Source: JANXVY01 sp038329675 (GTDB lineage: Bacteria; Pseudomonadota; Alphaproteobacteria; Rhizobiales; Hyphomicrobiaceae). Taken from it: DNA of 36,151 bases. A program made the translations under genes and the position numbers. The stretch's first letter is position 1; every line of letters starts with the position of its first letter. Positions 18,901 to 23,986 of the stretch are shown here, piece by piece. The DNA is taken from positions 1-36,151 of the forward strand of contig JBBQNE010000016.1 of assembly GCA_038329675.1 (NCBI GenBank), in the 5' to 3' direction. The notes under the pieces are model-generated. The model ran no database searches, was not told where the DNA came from, and saw only the letters and a list, made by a program, of their open reading frames with translations.

Positions 18901-20208
18901 AACGTGCTCGACCGAAAGCGCTTCGCCTCCTATCAGCAGCGCCCCAAGTCCAGCGATATGATGTGGGTCGTCGTCGACAACGGCGTTGAACAGCGCAGCC
19001 GTGAGCCAAGCGGCATCCACGCGGTGCGCCGCGATGGTCCTGGCCAGCCCAGTGCCGGTCGGGATCGTCTCGTCATGAACGACCAACCGGCCACCGTTCA
19101 GCAGTGGCCCCCAAATCTCAAGCGTTGAGGCGTCGAACCCAAGGGGAGCCGCATGGAGCATCCGGGTCGAGGCGGTCAGCTGCATAAAGGCGCAATCGAC
19201 CACGAGGCGCGCGATCGCGCGGTGGGGGATCGCAACGCCCTTTGGTTGACCGGTCGATCCCGAAGTGAACATCACATAGGCAACGGCCTCGCCATCGACT
19301 GCGGGCAGGCGACCAGTCGTGCCGGAACCGAGAGTGTGTATGTCAATCGCTTCAATGCCGAAGTCACTTTGAAGGGCGACACCTGCCTTGTCCGTGAGAA
19401 CAAGGCGCACAGCGGCATCACTCAACATGAAGCGCAGGCGCTCCAGTGGGTGCTCCAGATCAAGAGGCAGGTAGGCCGCGCCAACCCGAAGGATGCCCAG
19501 CATCGCCGCAATCGCATGGGCGCTTCGCGGTAGGGCCATCGCAACGATGGCACCAGGGCTCACGCCGCGTTCGATAAGCGCCTTTGCGATCGTGTCAGCG
19601 GCGGCGTTGAGTTCGCCGTAGGTCCAGGAACGATCGGTGTCGACGATGGCGATGCTGTCACGATAGCGGTGCACGACGCCGGCAAAACGGGTAGGGAGGT
19701 CGTGAGGCCCTGGCAGTTGCTGGATTTCGCTTCTGACAACACTGGCGCCGGCGCTTTTACCCCAGTCGATCTGGACAATACCGGCCTCTTGAGGTGTCGC
19801 GAGTGCCGTGGTCCAAAGCGTCAACAGAGCGTGGACCGCATCCTCGGTCTGACCACTGTAGTGCACGTGGACGCGCTTCAGCACGCCAGCCACGACGACC
19901 GGAACGACCGTTATCGCAGCATTTGCACGGGCGCCGGCTCCCCAGGCGAATTCCGTCTCGAACGCGACCGGCGGCAAGTGCTGCTCTCGGCAACGGCGAA
20001 CCTGTGCCGTCCATGCAGCAATTGAGCTTCCGCGATCAACCGGCATTTCGAGCCAGCCCTCGGCGATCGCGATGCCGACAGTATCGCCACCGAGGACCCG
20101 GTCTAGAACAAGCAACCATCCCGCGAGCGCCGCGCATTCATCCGTAGCTGGCACTTGATATTCAACAATTCCGGAACGGGATGGTTTGTGGTGGCTCAAA
20201 GTTGGCAT
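12949..20208 (-). CDS. Hybrid NRPS/PKS with aminotransferase: (C-lobe)-A-T-KS-AT-ACP-AMT
   Basis: The 2419-residue megasynthase has: a C-lobe-like remnant (~20-145) without an HHxxxDG motif; A domain (~175-655, FTSGSTGQPKGV 314-325, GYGPTETT 451-458, Lys650 in LNGK); carrier T (GGNS, Ser708); ketosynthase (~768-1195; Cys940 in TACSTS, His1076 in EAHGTAT, His1116 in NVGHT); acyltransferase (~1288-1600; Ser1381 in GHSVGE, HAFH 1477-1480, the malonyl type); ACP (LGLDS, Ser1722); a QQL-rich and Thr/Ala/Gln-rich linker (~1815-1890); and a PLP class III aminotransferase (~1920-2370, Lys2204 in SYGKVVGGGFPIG), as in McyE and the iturin/mycosubtilin synthases. There is no KR, so the beta-keto group should be transaminated. 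The hand-read A code, about D-A-L-W-L-G-G-T-F-K, is close to the valine code of gramicidin/tyrocidine synthetases. It follows the GT2 stop by four bases. Confidence 0.97.
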   Translation of the reverse strand: MPTLSHHKPSRSGIVEYQVPATDECAALAGWLLVLDRVLGGDTVGIAIAEGWLEMPVDRGSSIAAWTAQVRRCREQHLPPVAFETEFAWGAGARANAAITVVPVVVAGVLKRVHVHYSGQTEDAVHALLTLWTTALATPQEAGIVQIDWGKSAGASVVRSEIQQLPGPHDLPTRFAGVVHRYRDSIAIVDTDRSWTYGELNAAADTIAKALIERGVSPGAIVAMALPRSAHAIAAMLGILRVGAAYLPLDLEHPLERLRFMLSDAAVRLVLTDKAGVALQSDFGIEAIDIHTLGSGTTGRLPAVDGEAVAYVMFTSGSTGQPKGVAIPHRAIARLVVDCAFMQLTASTRMLHAAPLGFDASTLEIWGPLLNGGRLVVHDETIPTGTGLARTIAAHRVDAAWLTAALFNAVVDDDPHHIAGLGALLIGGEALSVEHVKRFMAAAPGTRLINGYGPTETTTFAATHTIERASLGAATSVPIGRPVNATALYILNARGQPLPCGVTGELYIGGLGVGIGYFNRDALTAERFLPDPFAGQASLMYRTGDYVRLLSDGTVEFVGRIDGQVKIRGFRVEVGEIEQALLRCTNVRSAVVVAIQDQTRGTELAAYIVPTGHEISAIALRNELAARLPDHMVPVTFTCLAALPVTLNGKVDKRALPGPRRERPDDHQRPFVAPRLGAERDIAEVFSSVLGIDRVGALDSFFDLGGNSLLALRAQAAIRKAGHAAVSIAQFYADPSPRGIAQTVSTPCLSTPSTIASNASARGRPVALEPIAVVGMAVRMPGAPNVDAFWEMLTEGREGIRFFDREELDKSVPAELIDDTRYVAARGVIDGADQFDAAFFGISPNEAELMDPQQRVFLELAWECLESGGQIPEKTAGTIGVYAGMYNASYFQNHVLAHPDKVARLGAFQVMLANEKDYIATRTAHKLDLTGPAVSVHTACSTSLVAIAQAFISLRTGQCDLALAGGVSITCPPNSGYLYQEGSMLSPDGHTRSFDADAQGTVFSDGAACVLLKRLNDAVRDGNTIHAVIRGVAVNNDGGQKASFAAPSVRGQAAVITAAMADAGVEARSIGYVEAHGTATPLGDPVELAALTLAYRKETTDVGYCAIGSVKSNVGHTVIAAGAAGLVKTALALAREELPPTLHFKAPNPKIELATSPFFVQADRRSWPRGSTPRRAAVSSFGVGGTNAHAVLEEGPLAANTSPSEGAQLLRLSARTATALQVSAERLAADLDRHRDVDLADVSHTLSVGRRDFAHRTFVVAASVADAVSALRDRERLAQAGASTTAEPQIVLCFPGQGSQYAGMGRGLYARNPVFRSALDACFTAISGHTHYDLKAMMFGDDPSVLVRTEVTQPAIFAIEYALARTWLEAGVEPVAMVGHSVGEFVAATLAGVMSLDDALRLVALRGALMQQLPAGAMLSVRLGAAELEPTLPEGVQLAAENGPSASVVAGQLAVIEAFAAELDAQGLATRHLKTSHAFHSAMMDPALPKFEKAVRETTLSPPVLPIVSTVTGRRMLAAEATDPAYWARHMREPVRFSTAVGTLVAEFGSPVFLEAGPRATLTALVRQHRDGKRMPAAIASLSDDPAKEDAALMQAVGELWTAGCASQHAPLPTAARRRIALPTYPFERKRHWVEAVQQPAPSSSRVEHAPAPVGPQVAIPPNVPTVIVSTPPAMDTFEPMAATNRQHHMIARLKTLFEDASGIELEAAADGHGFVELGLDSLTLTQVALQLKKEFALPITFRQLMEDYTSFAALAAYLDEKLPPETAPAKVAPTAAASTATPVIAQQVSSSVPAPVPSLASAALPVGMPADGVPGLIQQLSLVTQQLALITGQALIAATQATTQATTQATAHATAHATTTAAAQGTPPSASAAPQSMTASEPARTEASSPPPADEEAAALVQKSYDVKKAFGAIARIHNSSTELSERQRARLDAFMRRYIKKTERSKRYTVEHRKHLADPRVVNGFRPALKEIIYQIVIERSKGSRMWDLDGNEYVDALNGFGMSLFGWQPDFVSKAVREQLDAGFDIGPQHPLAGEVAALICKTTGSDRAALCNTGSEAVMGCVRIARTVTGRSKMAIFTGAYHGIFDEVIVRGTKKLKSVAAAPGILPNAVENIVVLDYGTPETLEWLKTNAHDLAAVLVEPVQSRRPDFQPREFLAELRALTEKSGTLLIFDEVVTGFRCHPCGIQALFGIRADLASYGKVVGGGFPIGVIAGKREFMDALDGGHWEYGDNSTPTVGVTYFAGTFVRHPLALVAAKAVLEQIDREGPALQDALTQRTAAMVEELNAFCRQAGAPIVLKSFSSVWKVFFAEDHQLQDLLFAMMRNRGVHILDNFPCFMTTAHTAEDIAVIKAAFKEAVAELQEADFLPRRATATVISFDASRPPVTGARLGRDTDGTPAWFLANPDFPGRFIKVEA
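14633..14692. repeat. 12-bp tandem repeat, five units, in the megasynthase linker
   Basis: Two units of GTGGCGTGGGCT are followed by three of GTGGCCTGGGTG (plus-strand reading). On the coding strand they encode (TQAT)x3 then (AHAT)x2, at about residues 1840-1859, in the flexible linker between ACP and aminotransferase. The unit is a multiple of three, so copy-number change would alter linker length without a frameshift. Confidence 0.9.
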
Positions 20209-20283
20209 ATCCTCAACCGATCCACGTTTGGGCGTTTGGTTGGCGTGCGTAGTGCCATCGTACGATGCGTGAGACGGTTTGGG
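20205..20283. repeat. Direct repeat, left copy (GT2 3' end plus next start codon)
   Basis: These 79 bases are identical to 36073-36151, the right edge of the window, in the same orientation. They cover the last codons and stop of the GT2 gene, the four-base spacer and the ATG of the following gene. Identity ends one base after that ATG, where the two downstream genes diverge. The repeat probably extends further right in the second copy, beyond the window. Confidence 0.97.
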
Positions 20284-21226
20284 GGCTTAGGGCTGTTGCC
20301 CATGTTGCGAGGTTGAGGGCGAAGGTGCCGTCTTTTTGGCTTGCGTCGCGCAGGACGGCGTGCGCCCTCGACCATTCCCCGGCCATCAGTGCGGCTGTCC
20401 CGGCGTGGAGGGCGAGGCGGCCTCGGACTCGCTTGAGGCGTTCGTGGAGTGCGCGTTTCTGGGACGCGGTCAGCCAATGTGTTTCCTCGATCTTGACCAG
20501 CATCTGGGCCAGCGCTCCGGCCCGCCGGGCTGCGTCGCCGGTCAGGTGGTCGCCGGGCCGCGGGCGGACGCGGTAGACGGGATGGCTGTGGTAGACGATC
20601 TGGTGGCCCGCGAGCAGCATGCGCAGGTAGAGGTCGAGGCCTTCCCAGCCGCCCGTCAGGGTCTCGTCATAGACGCCCGTATCGCCGCCCGCATCGCCGC
20701 CCGTATCGCCGCCCGTATCGCGAGCCGCGGCCAACAGCGCCTCGCGGCGGATGAGGGCGGGGCTGAAGATGTTGCACGACCCCAGGCACACGCTCTCGAA
20801 CGTCACCGGACCGCGCGATGGATAGAAGTCGGCGTAAAGCGCGCCGTTAAGATGCGTCGCGCCGACATAGGTGGCATTGCTGTAGACGACCGCCGCCCCG
20901 GGATTGGCCTCCAGGGTGCCGAGCTGAACTCTCAGATAGTCGGGCTCCCAGATATCGTCGGGGTCCAGGATGGCGACGACCTCGCCTTGGCATGCTGCGA
21001 TGCCGCTATTCCGGGCGGCTGCGATGCCCCGGTGAGGCTGTTTTAGGTATGTTATATATTTCTCAAATGGCGAAATGGCGTTATCCAACTCCCGCGTGTC
21101 GGACGAGCCGTCATTTACTATTACAATTTGCAAGTCACGGTGCTTCTGCAGAAGCACCGATGTCATCGCTTCCGCGGCAAACGGCGCCACATTGTGAGCA
21201 CACATCAGGACCGATACACTGGTCAC
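20213..21226 (-). CDS. Glycosyltransferase family 2
   Basis: This 337-residue GT-A protein starts VSVLMCAHNVAPFAAEAM and has the nucleotide-sugar motifs VIVNDGSSD, the RGIAAARNSGI helix and the DxD-type AILDPDDIWEPDYL. It should transfer a sugar from a nucleotide donor in the cytoplasm; donor and acceptor cannot be read. GTG 21226 is chosen because GGAG (21235-21238) lies eight bases upstream; GTG 21235 overlaps that element. An in-frame 12-bp tandem repeat adds a Gly/Asp/Thr run in mid-protein. It is the first gene of the megasynthase operon, and its stop is four bases before the hybrid start codon. Its last 22 codons and stop recur exactly at 36081-36151, so a second copy exists to the right. 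Confidence 0.93.
   Translation of the reverse strand: MTSVSVLMCAHNVAPFAAEAMTSVLLQKHRDLQIVIVNDGSSDTRELDNAISPFEKYITYLKQPHRGIAAARNSGIAACQGEVVAILDPDDIWEPDYLRVQLGTLEANPGAAVVYSNATYVGATHLNGALYADFYPSRGPVTFESVCLGSCNIFSPALIRREALLAAARDTGGDTGGDAGGDTGVYDETLTGGWEGLDLYLRMLLAGHQIVYHSHPVYRVRPRPGDHLTGDAARRAGALAQMLVKIEETHWLTASQKRALHERLKRVRGRLALHAGTAALMAGEWSRAHAVLRDASQKDGTFALNLATWATALSPQTVSRIVRWHYARQPNAQTWIG
20675..20722. repeat. 12-bp tandem repeat, four units, inside the GT2 gene
   Basis: Four units of GCCCGTATCGCC occur, with one T-to-C change in unit 2 and the last base changed in unit 4. On the coding strand they give repeated Gly-Asp-Thr/Ala-Gly residues. Unit gain or loss would stay in frame. It has the same unit length as the repeat in the megasynthase linker but an unrelated sequence. 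Confidence 0.9.
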
Positions 21227-21250
21227 GCAAAGCACTCCAGAACCGGCGGC

Positions 21251-21280
21251 ATTTTATCGATTTGTGTCACTGCCTGATAA
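21251..21280 (-). promoter_or_regulatory. Possible sigma-70-like promoter for the minus-strand operon
   Basis: Read on the minus strand, TTATCA (21275-21280) and TAAAAT (21251-21256) are separated by 18 bases, and the -10 element is about 25 bases before the GT2 start at 21226. The -35 element is a weak match, so this is only a candidate. Confidence 0.2.
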
Positions 21281-21330
21281 TTTAAGCCCCGCCCGGTTGT
21301 CAACCCGCGGGGCAGGATTCGACCGTCAAG

Positions 21331-21354
21331 CATAACGTCATCCATAACGTCATC
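21331..21354. repeat. Perfect 12-bp tandem duplication in the divergent region
   Basis: CATAACGTCATC occurs twice back to back (21331-21342 and 21343-21354). It lies between the inverted heptamers at 21323-21329 and 21371-21377. Tandem sites of this kind can be binding sites for a regulator; which one is unknown. Confidence 0.6.
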
Positions 21355-21448
21355 GGGCGCAGCTTGATGATTGACGGGCTTGGATTTATCTCACACACGT
21401 GCGGTAGGAGTTTGACTTAGTATGACCACGGACAGTGGTGGTTTGGCA

Positions 21449-21468
21449 CCATCACGGCAGCGTGATGG
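21449..21468. promoter_or_regulatory. Perfect 8-bp inverted repeat in the divergent region
   Basis: CCATCACG (21449-21456) and CGTGATGG (21461-21468) form a perfect dyad around GCAG. No T-run follows, so an operator or transcript hairpin is more likely than a terminator. It sits about 165 bases before the export protein start at 21635. Confidence 0.35.
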
Positions 21469-21634
21469 GTGCGCTGTAAAACAGCACCTGTTCGATACCC
21501 GCGTTCTGTAATATGTCTTATTTTATTAATTACCGTCGACGGGTCCATCGGGGCATCACATTGTTCACGACTGGCTATATCTGACGAGTTGCCTCCGGCG
21601 AATGCCTTCGGCGTGTTTTGGTTCGGAGAGTACC

Positions 21635-23083
21635 ATGGGGCGTTCGCGTATTTGGTTTACGTCGGGCCGCGGTCCGGTCGAGAGCGGCGTGCGGGGTGCC
21701 GTTCCGGCAAGCCGCAGGACGGCGTGGCGGACCGCGACCACCGCGTTCGGGGCGTCCGTGGCCTTTGCCGCCGTCCTCGCTCCCATGCCAGGCACGATGC
21801 AATCGCAACTGCTGGCCCAACAGCTGGCGCGGGCTGACGATCGGGCCAGCGAGCCGCCCACCTGCACCGCACTCCCGGCCGCTGGCGACGCGGCCGACGC
21901 TGGCCCCGCCGTGCGCCGGCTGACCGGCGACGAGGCCGGTGATATTGCTGCGATGGTGACCAGCGCGGAGCGTCTGTCCATCCGCTTCCATGGACACCCG
22001 ACGCTGACCGGCGATTATAACGTGCATGCCGACGATACCGTCTCGATGCCGATGATCGGCCGTATCGTCGTGCGCGGGCTCACGCTCGCCGCGCTTGAGC
22101 GGCAGCTGCGGGCGGAGATGCTCCGGCTCACCGGCCGCGAGGCCTTTGTCACGGTCGACGTCAGCGTCTACCGCGATGTGTTCATCTCCGGCTTCGTCAG
22201 CCGCGCCGGTGCCTTCCAATGGAAGCGCGGCATGATGGTCCAGCACACCATGTCGCTGTCCGGCGGCGCCTTCCGGCCGACAACCTCGTCGGGCTCGACG
22301 ATGGTCTCGGAAACAGAGCGGCTCAGGGCGCGCCGCGCCGCCGCCGAACTCGGGCGCAACCTCATCATCATCCAACGCCTCGCCGCAGAGCGCGCCAACC
22401 GGGCGACCTTCGAGGCCGATCCGCGGGCCCGCCAGCTGCTCAAAGGTGCCGATGCCGCCGCGTTCGAGGCCGCGCAGCAGGCCGTCCTCGCAAGTCGTCT
22501 CGCGTTCGCCCAGACGCGCATCTCATCGCTCAAGAGCAGCGCTGACATCGCCCGGGAAGAACTCGCCGCCCTGATGCAGCAGAGCGACGCGGTCATAAAG
22601 ACCCTGTCCAAGCGCAGCCCCCGGCTGGCGGCGGTCCAGGAACTCCGGGGCCGCGGCATCGTCACGGAAGATCGCGTGCAGACCGAGGAGGGACGGCTCA
22701 GCGAACTCCACGAGCGCAAGGCCTCGATCAGCGTCTCGATGGCCCGCGTCAAGAGTGCCCAGGCCGGATCCGAGCGCAGCCTCGCTGTGTTTGAAAGCGA
22801 ACGCCGTGCCGAGGTCGAACTCGAACTGCAGCGCCTCCAGCGCGAGACCGCGCTGCTCGAGGTCGAATACGCGTCTGCCGGCGAAACCCTCGCAACGCTC
22901 ACAGGCACGACCGCCTTAGAAGGCCGCCTTGCCCACAACGCATCGTTCGACCGCTCCATCAGCCGCCTGTCGTTCGAGATCGTCAGAAACCAGGACGGCC
23001 TCGTCAAAACAATCGCAGCAAACGAAAACACTGCCATCTACCCTGGCGACCTCGTCCGAGTCGAACTGACAGCCGACCACTGA
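21635..23083 (+). CDS. Wza/ExoF-type polysaccharide export protein
   Basis: The 482-residue protein starts at ATG 21635, preceded by GGAGAG. A hydrophobic segment (~34-50) suggests export. The polysaccharide export (Wza N-terminal) domain is seen in LTGDYNVHADDTVSMPMIGR followed by VVRGLTLAALERQLRAEML and VTVDVSVYRDVFISGFV (SLBB-like strands). The remainder (~210-430) is rich in heptad-like Ala/Leu/Arg/Glu and probably coiled coil, ending with AIYPGDLVRVEL. This order, export domain followed by a long helical domain, resembles rhizobial ExoF. It should form the periplasmic/outer-membrane exit for the polymer made by this operon. Its stop overlaps the next start (TGATG). Confidence 0.88.
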   Translation: MGRSRIWFTSGRGPVESGVRGAVPASRRTAWRTATTAFGASVAFAAVLAPMPGTMQSQLLAQQLARADDRASEPPTCTALPAAGDAADAGPAVRRLTGDEAGDIAAMVTSAERLSIRFHGHPTLTGDYNVHADDTVSMPMIGRIVVRGLTLAALERQLRAEMLRLTGREAFVTVDVSVYRDVFISGFVSRAGAFQWKRGMMVQHTMSLSGGAFRPTTSSGSTMVSETERLRARRAAAELGRNLIIIQRLAAERANRATFEADPRARQLLKGADAAAFEAAQQAVLASRLAFAQTRISSLKSSADIAREELAALMQQSDAVIKTLSKRSPRLAAVQELRGRGIVTEDRVQTEEGRLSELHERKASISVSMARVKSAQAGSERSLAVFESERRAEVELELQRLQRETALLEVEYASAGETLATLTGTTALEGRLAHNASFDRSISRLSFEIVRNQDGLVKTIAANENTAIYPGDLVRVELTADH

Positions 23084-23742
23084 TGACCGCCAAATTGCGC
23101 CAAAGAGAACTCGAGCAACTCATGCTCGCACTCACGAACCAGAACGCGCGAAGGGTCGCTTTTGCTCCAATGACTCCGTCCTTGCACGGCAGTGACGTTG
23201 GGCTGGAGTTGGCGAGGGTCTCAGCTGGAGCCGGCACGCGGACGGCTTACCTCAGCTTCGCAAACACTGTGGCGGAAGACGACACCAGCCTGACTAGCTG
23301 GTCTGGAACCGGCGTTGTGCATCAGGCCGACCACGGCTCGGGCATGGAAGGAAGCGTGCTCACCGAGCTGGCATGGCGCCCAGCCGGCGGTGATGCGGGA
23401 CTGAGCACGAGTCCAGCGCGGTTGAAGACAGTTTTCGATCGAGATTTCGGCGGCTACGAATTACTGGTTTGCAATTTGCCTCCCATGTTCGGGGCCTCGC
23501 AAGACGCGCCAAACCCCTTCTCCATCGCTAAGGCGTGCGATGGGCTGGTGCTTGTCGTCGCGGCGATCGCGGACAATCTCGACACCGTCGCAGCAGTGGT
23601 CGACGCCGCAAAGCTTTCAGGGGTAAAATTGCTCGGCACTGTGCTCGAAGAGAGCGTCGTTACCGGACAATCATGGTCGCCATTCCGTGCGTACTGGTCG
23701 AAACGAAGCCAAAGCACGACCGCACTGGCCAACTTGAAATGA
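23083..23742 (+). CDS. BY-kinase/ParA-like protein lacking the P-loop
   Basis: This 219-residue protein has the strand order of the cytoplasmic tyrosine-kinase (Wzc/CpsD-like) domain. VAFAPMTPSLHGSDVGLELA (25-44) is where the Walker A loop should be; RTAYLSFA (53-60) replaces Walker A'; YELLVCNLPPM (125-135) replaces Walker B; and LVLVVAAIADNLDTVAAVVDA with KLLGTVLEE follows. The GK[ST] of Walker A is absent (GSDVG instead) and Walker A' and B aspartates are missing, so ATP hydrolysis or kinase activity is unlikely. No Tyr-rich tail is visible. Placed between the export protein and the polymerase/Wzz genes, it may be a structural partner in assembly. The start ATG overlaps the preceding stop. 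Confidence 0.72.
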   Translation: MTAKLRQRELEQLMLALTNQNARRVAFAPMTPSLHGSDVGLELARVSAGAGTRTAYLSFANTVAEDDTSLTSWSGTGVVHQADHGSGMEGSVLTELAWRPAGGDAGLSTSPARLKTVFDRDFGGYELLVCNLPPMFGASQDAPNPFSIAKACDGLVLVVAAIADNLDTVAAVVDAAKLSGVKLLGTVLEESVVTGQSWSPFRAYWSKRSQSTTALANLK

Positions 23743-23852
23743 CCGTCGCGCGCACCTGTCCAGTTCGAGCCAGCGACGCCGTGGCCGTCCCGCGCGCGAT
23801 CGCGCCATTCGACGCGCCCGAATGTCTCCTGCGTGATGGGCCCCTTCCATGA
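23739..23852 (+). CDS. Micro-ORF 1 (37 residues), doubtful
   Basis: The ATG overlaps the stop of the preceding gene in an ATGA, and its own stop overlaps the next micro-ORF in another ATGA. The peptide (MTVARTCPVRASDAVAVPRA...) has no recognisable motif or membrane segment. Coupling makes translation possible, but the arrangement could be chance in a GC-rich spacer. Confidence 0.2.
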   Translation: MTVARTCPVRASDAVAVPRAIAPFDAPECLLRDGPLP

Positions 23853-23986
23853 AAGACAGTGTCCGCATCTGCGATGATGGCCATCGTGGGGACATCACGC
23901 AGACCGGTCACACAGTCGCGGTCCATCTTCGTAATAAAGTGGACTGCGCCCGTGCGCTCAGCGCTGTGGACGTAAGCGGATGGTGA
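23849..23986 (+). CDS. Micro-ORF 2 (45 residues), doubtful
   Basis: It starts in an ATGA overlap with micro-ORF 1 and its stop overlaps the first seven bases of the polymerase gene (start 23980). The peptide (MKDSVRICDDGHRGDITQTG...) resembles no family I know. It may serve only to carry ribosomes from the kinase-like gene to the polymerase gene, or be a non-coding spacer. Confidence 0.2.
   Translation: MKDSVRICDDGHRGDITQTGHTVAVHLRNKVDCARALSAVDVSGW

Larger units (their letters stand above)
21227..21634. other. Divergent intergenic control region
   Basis: About 400 bp separate the minus-strand GT2/megasynthase operon from the plus-strand exopolysaccharide operon, so promoters for both should lie here. 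I see an AT-rich stretch at about 21511-21533, a 12-bp tandem duplication (21331-21354), an outer inverted pair CCGTCAA/TTGACGG (21323-21329 and 21371-21377) and a perfect hairpin (21449-21468). No regulator gene is present in the window, and no protein-coding frame here is convincing. Confidence 0.7.
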
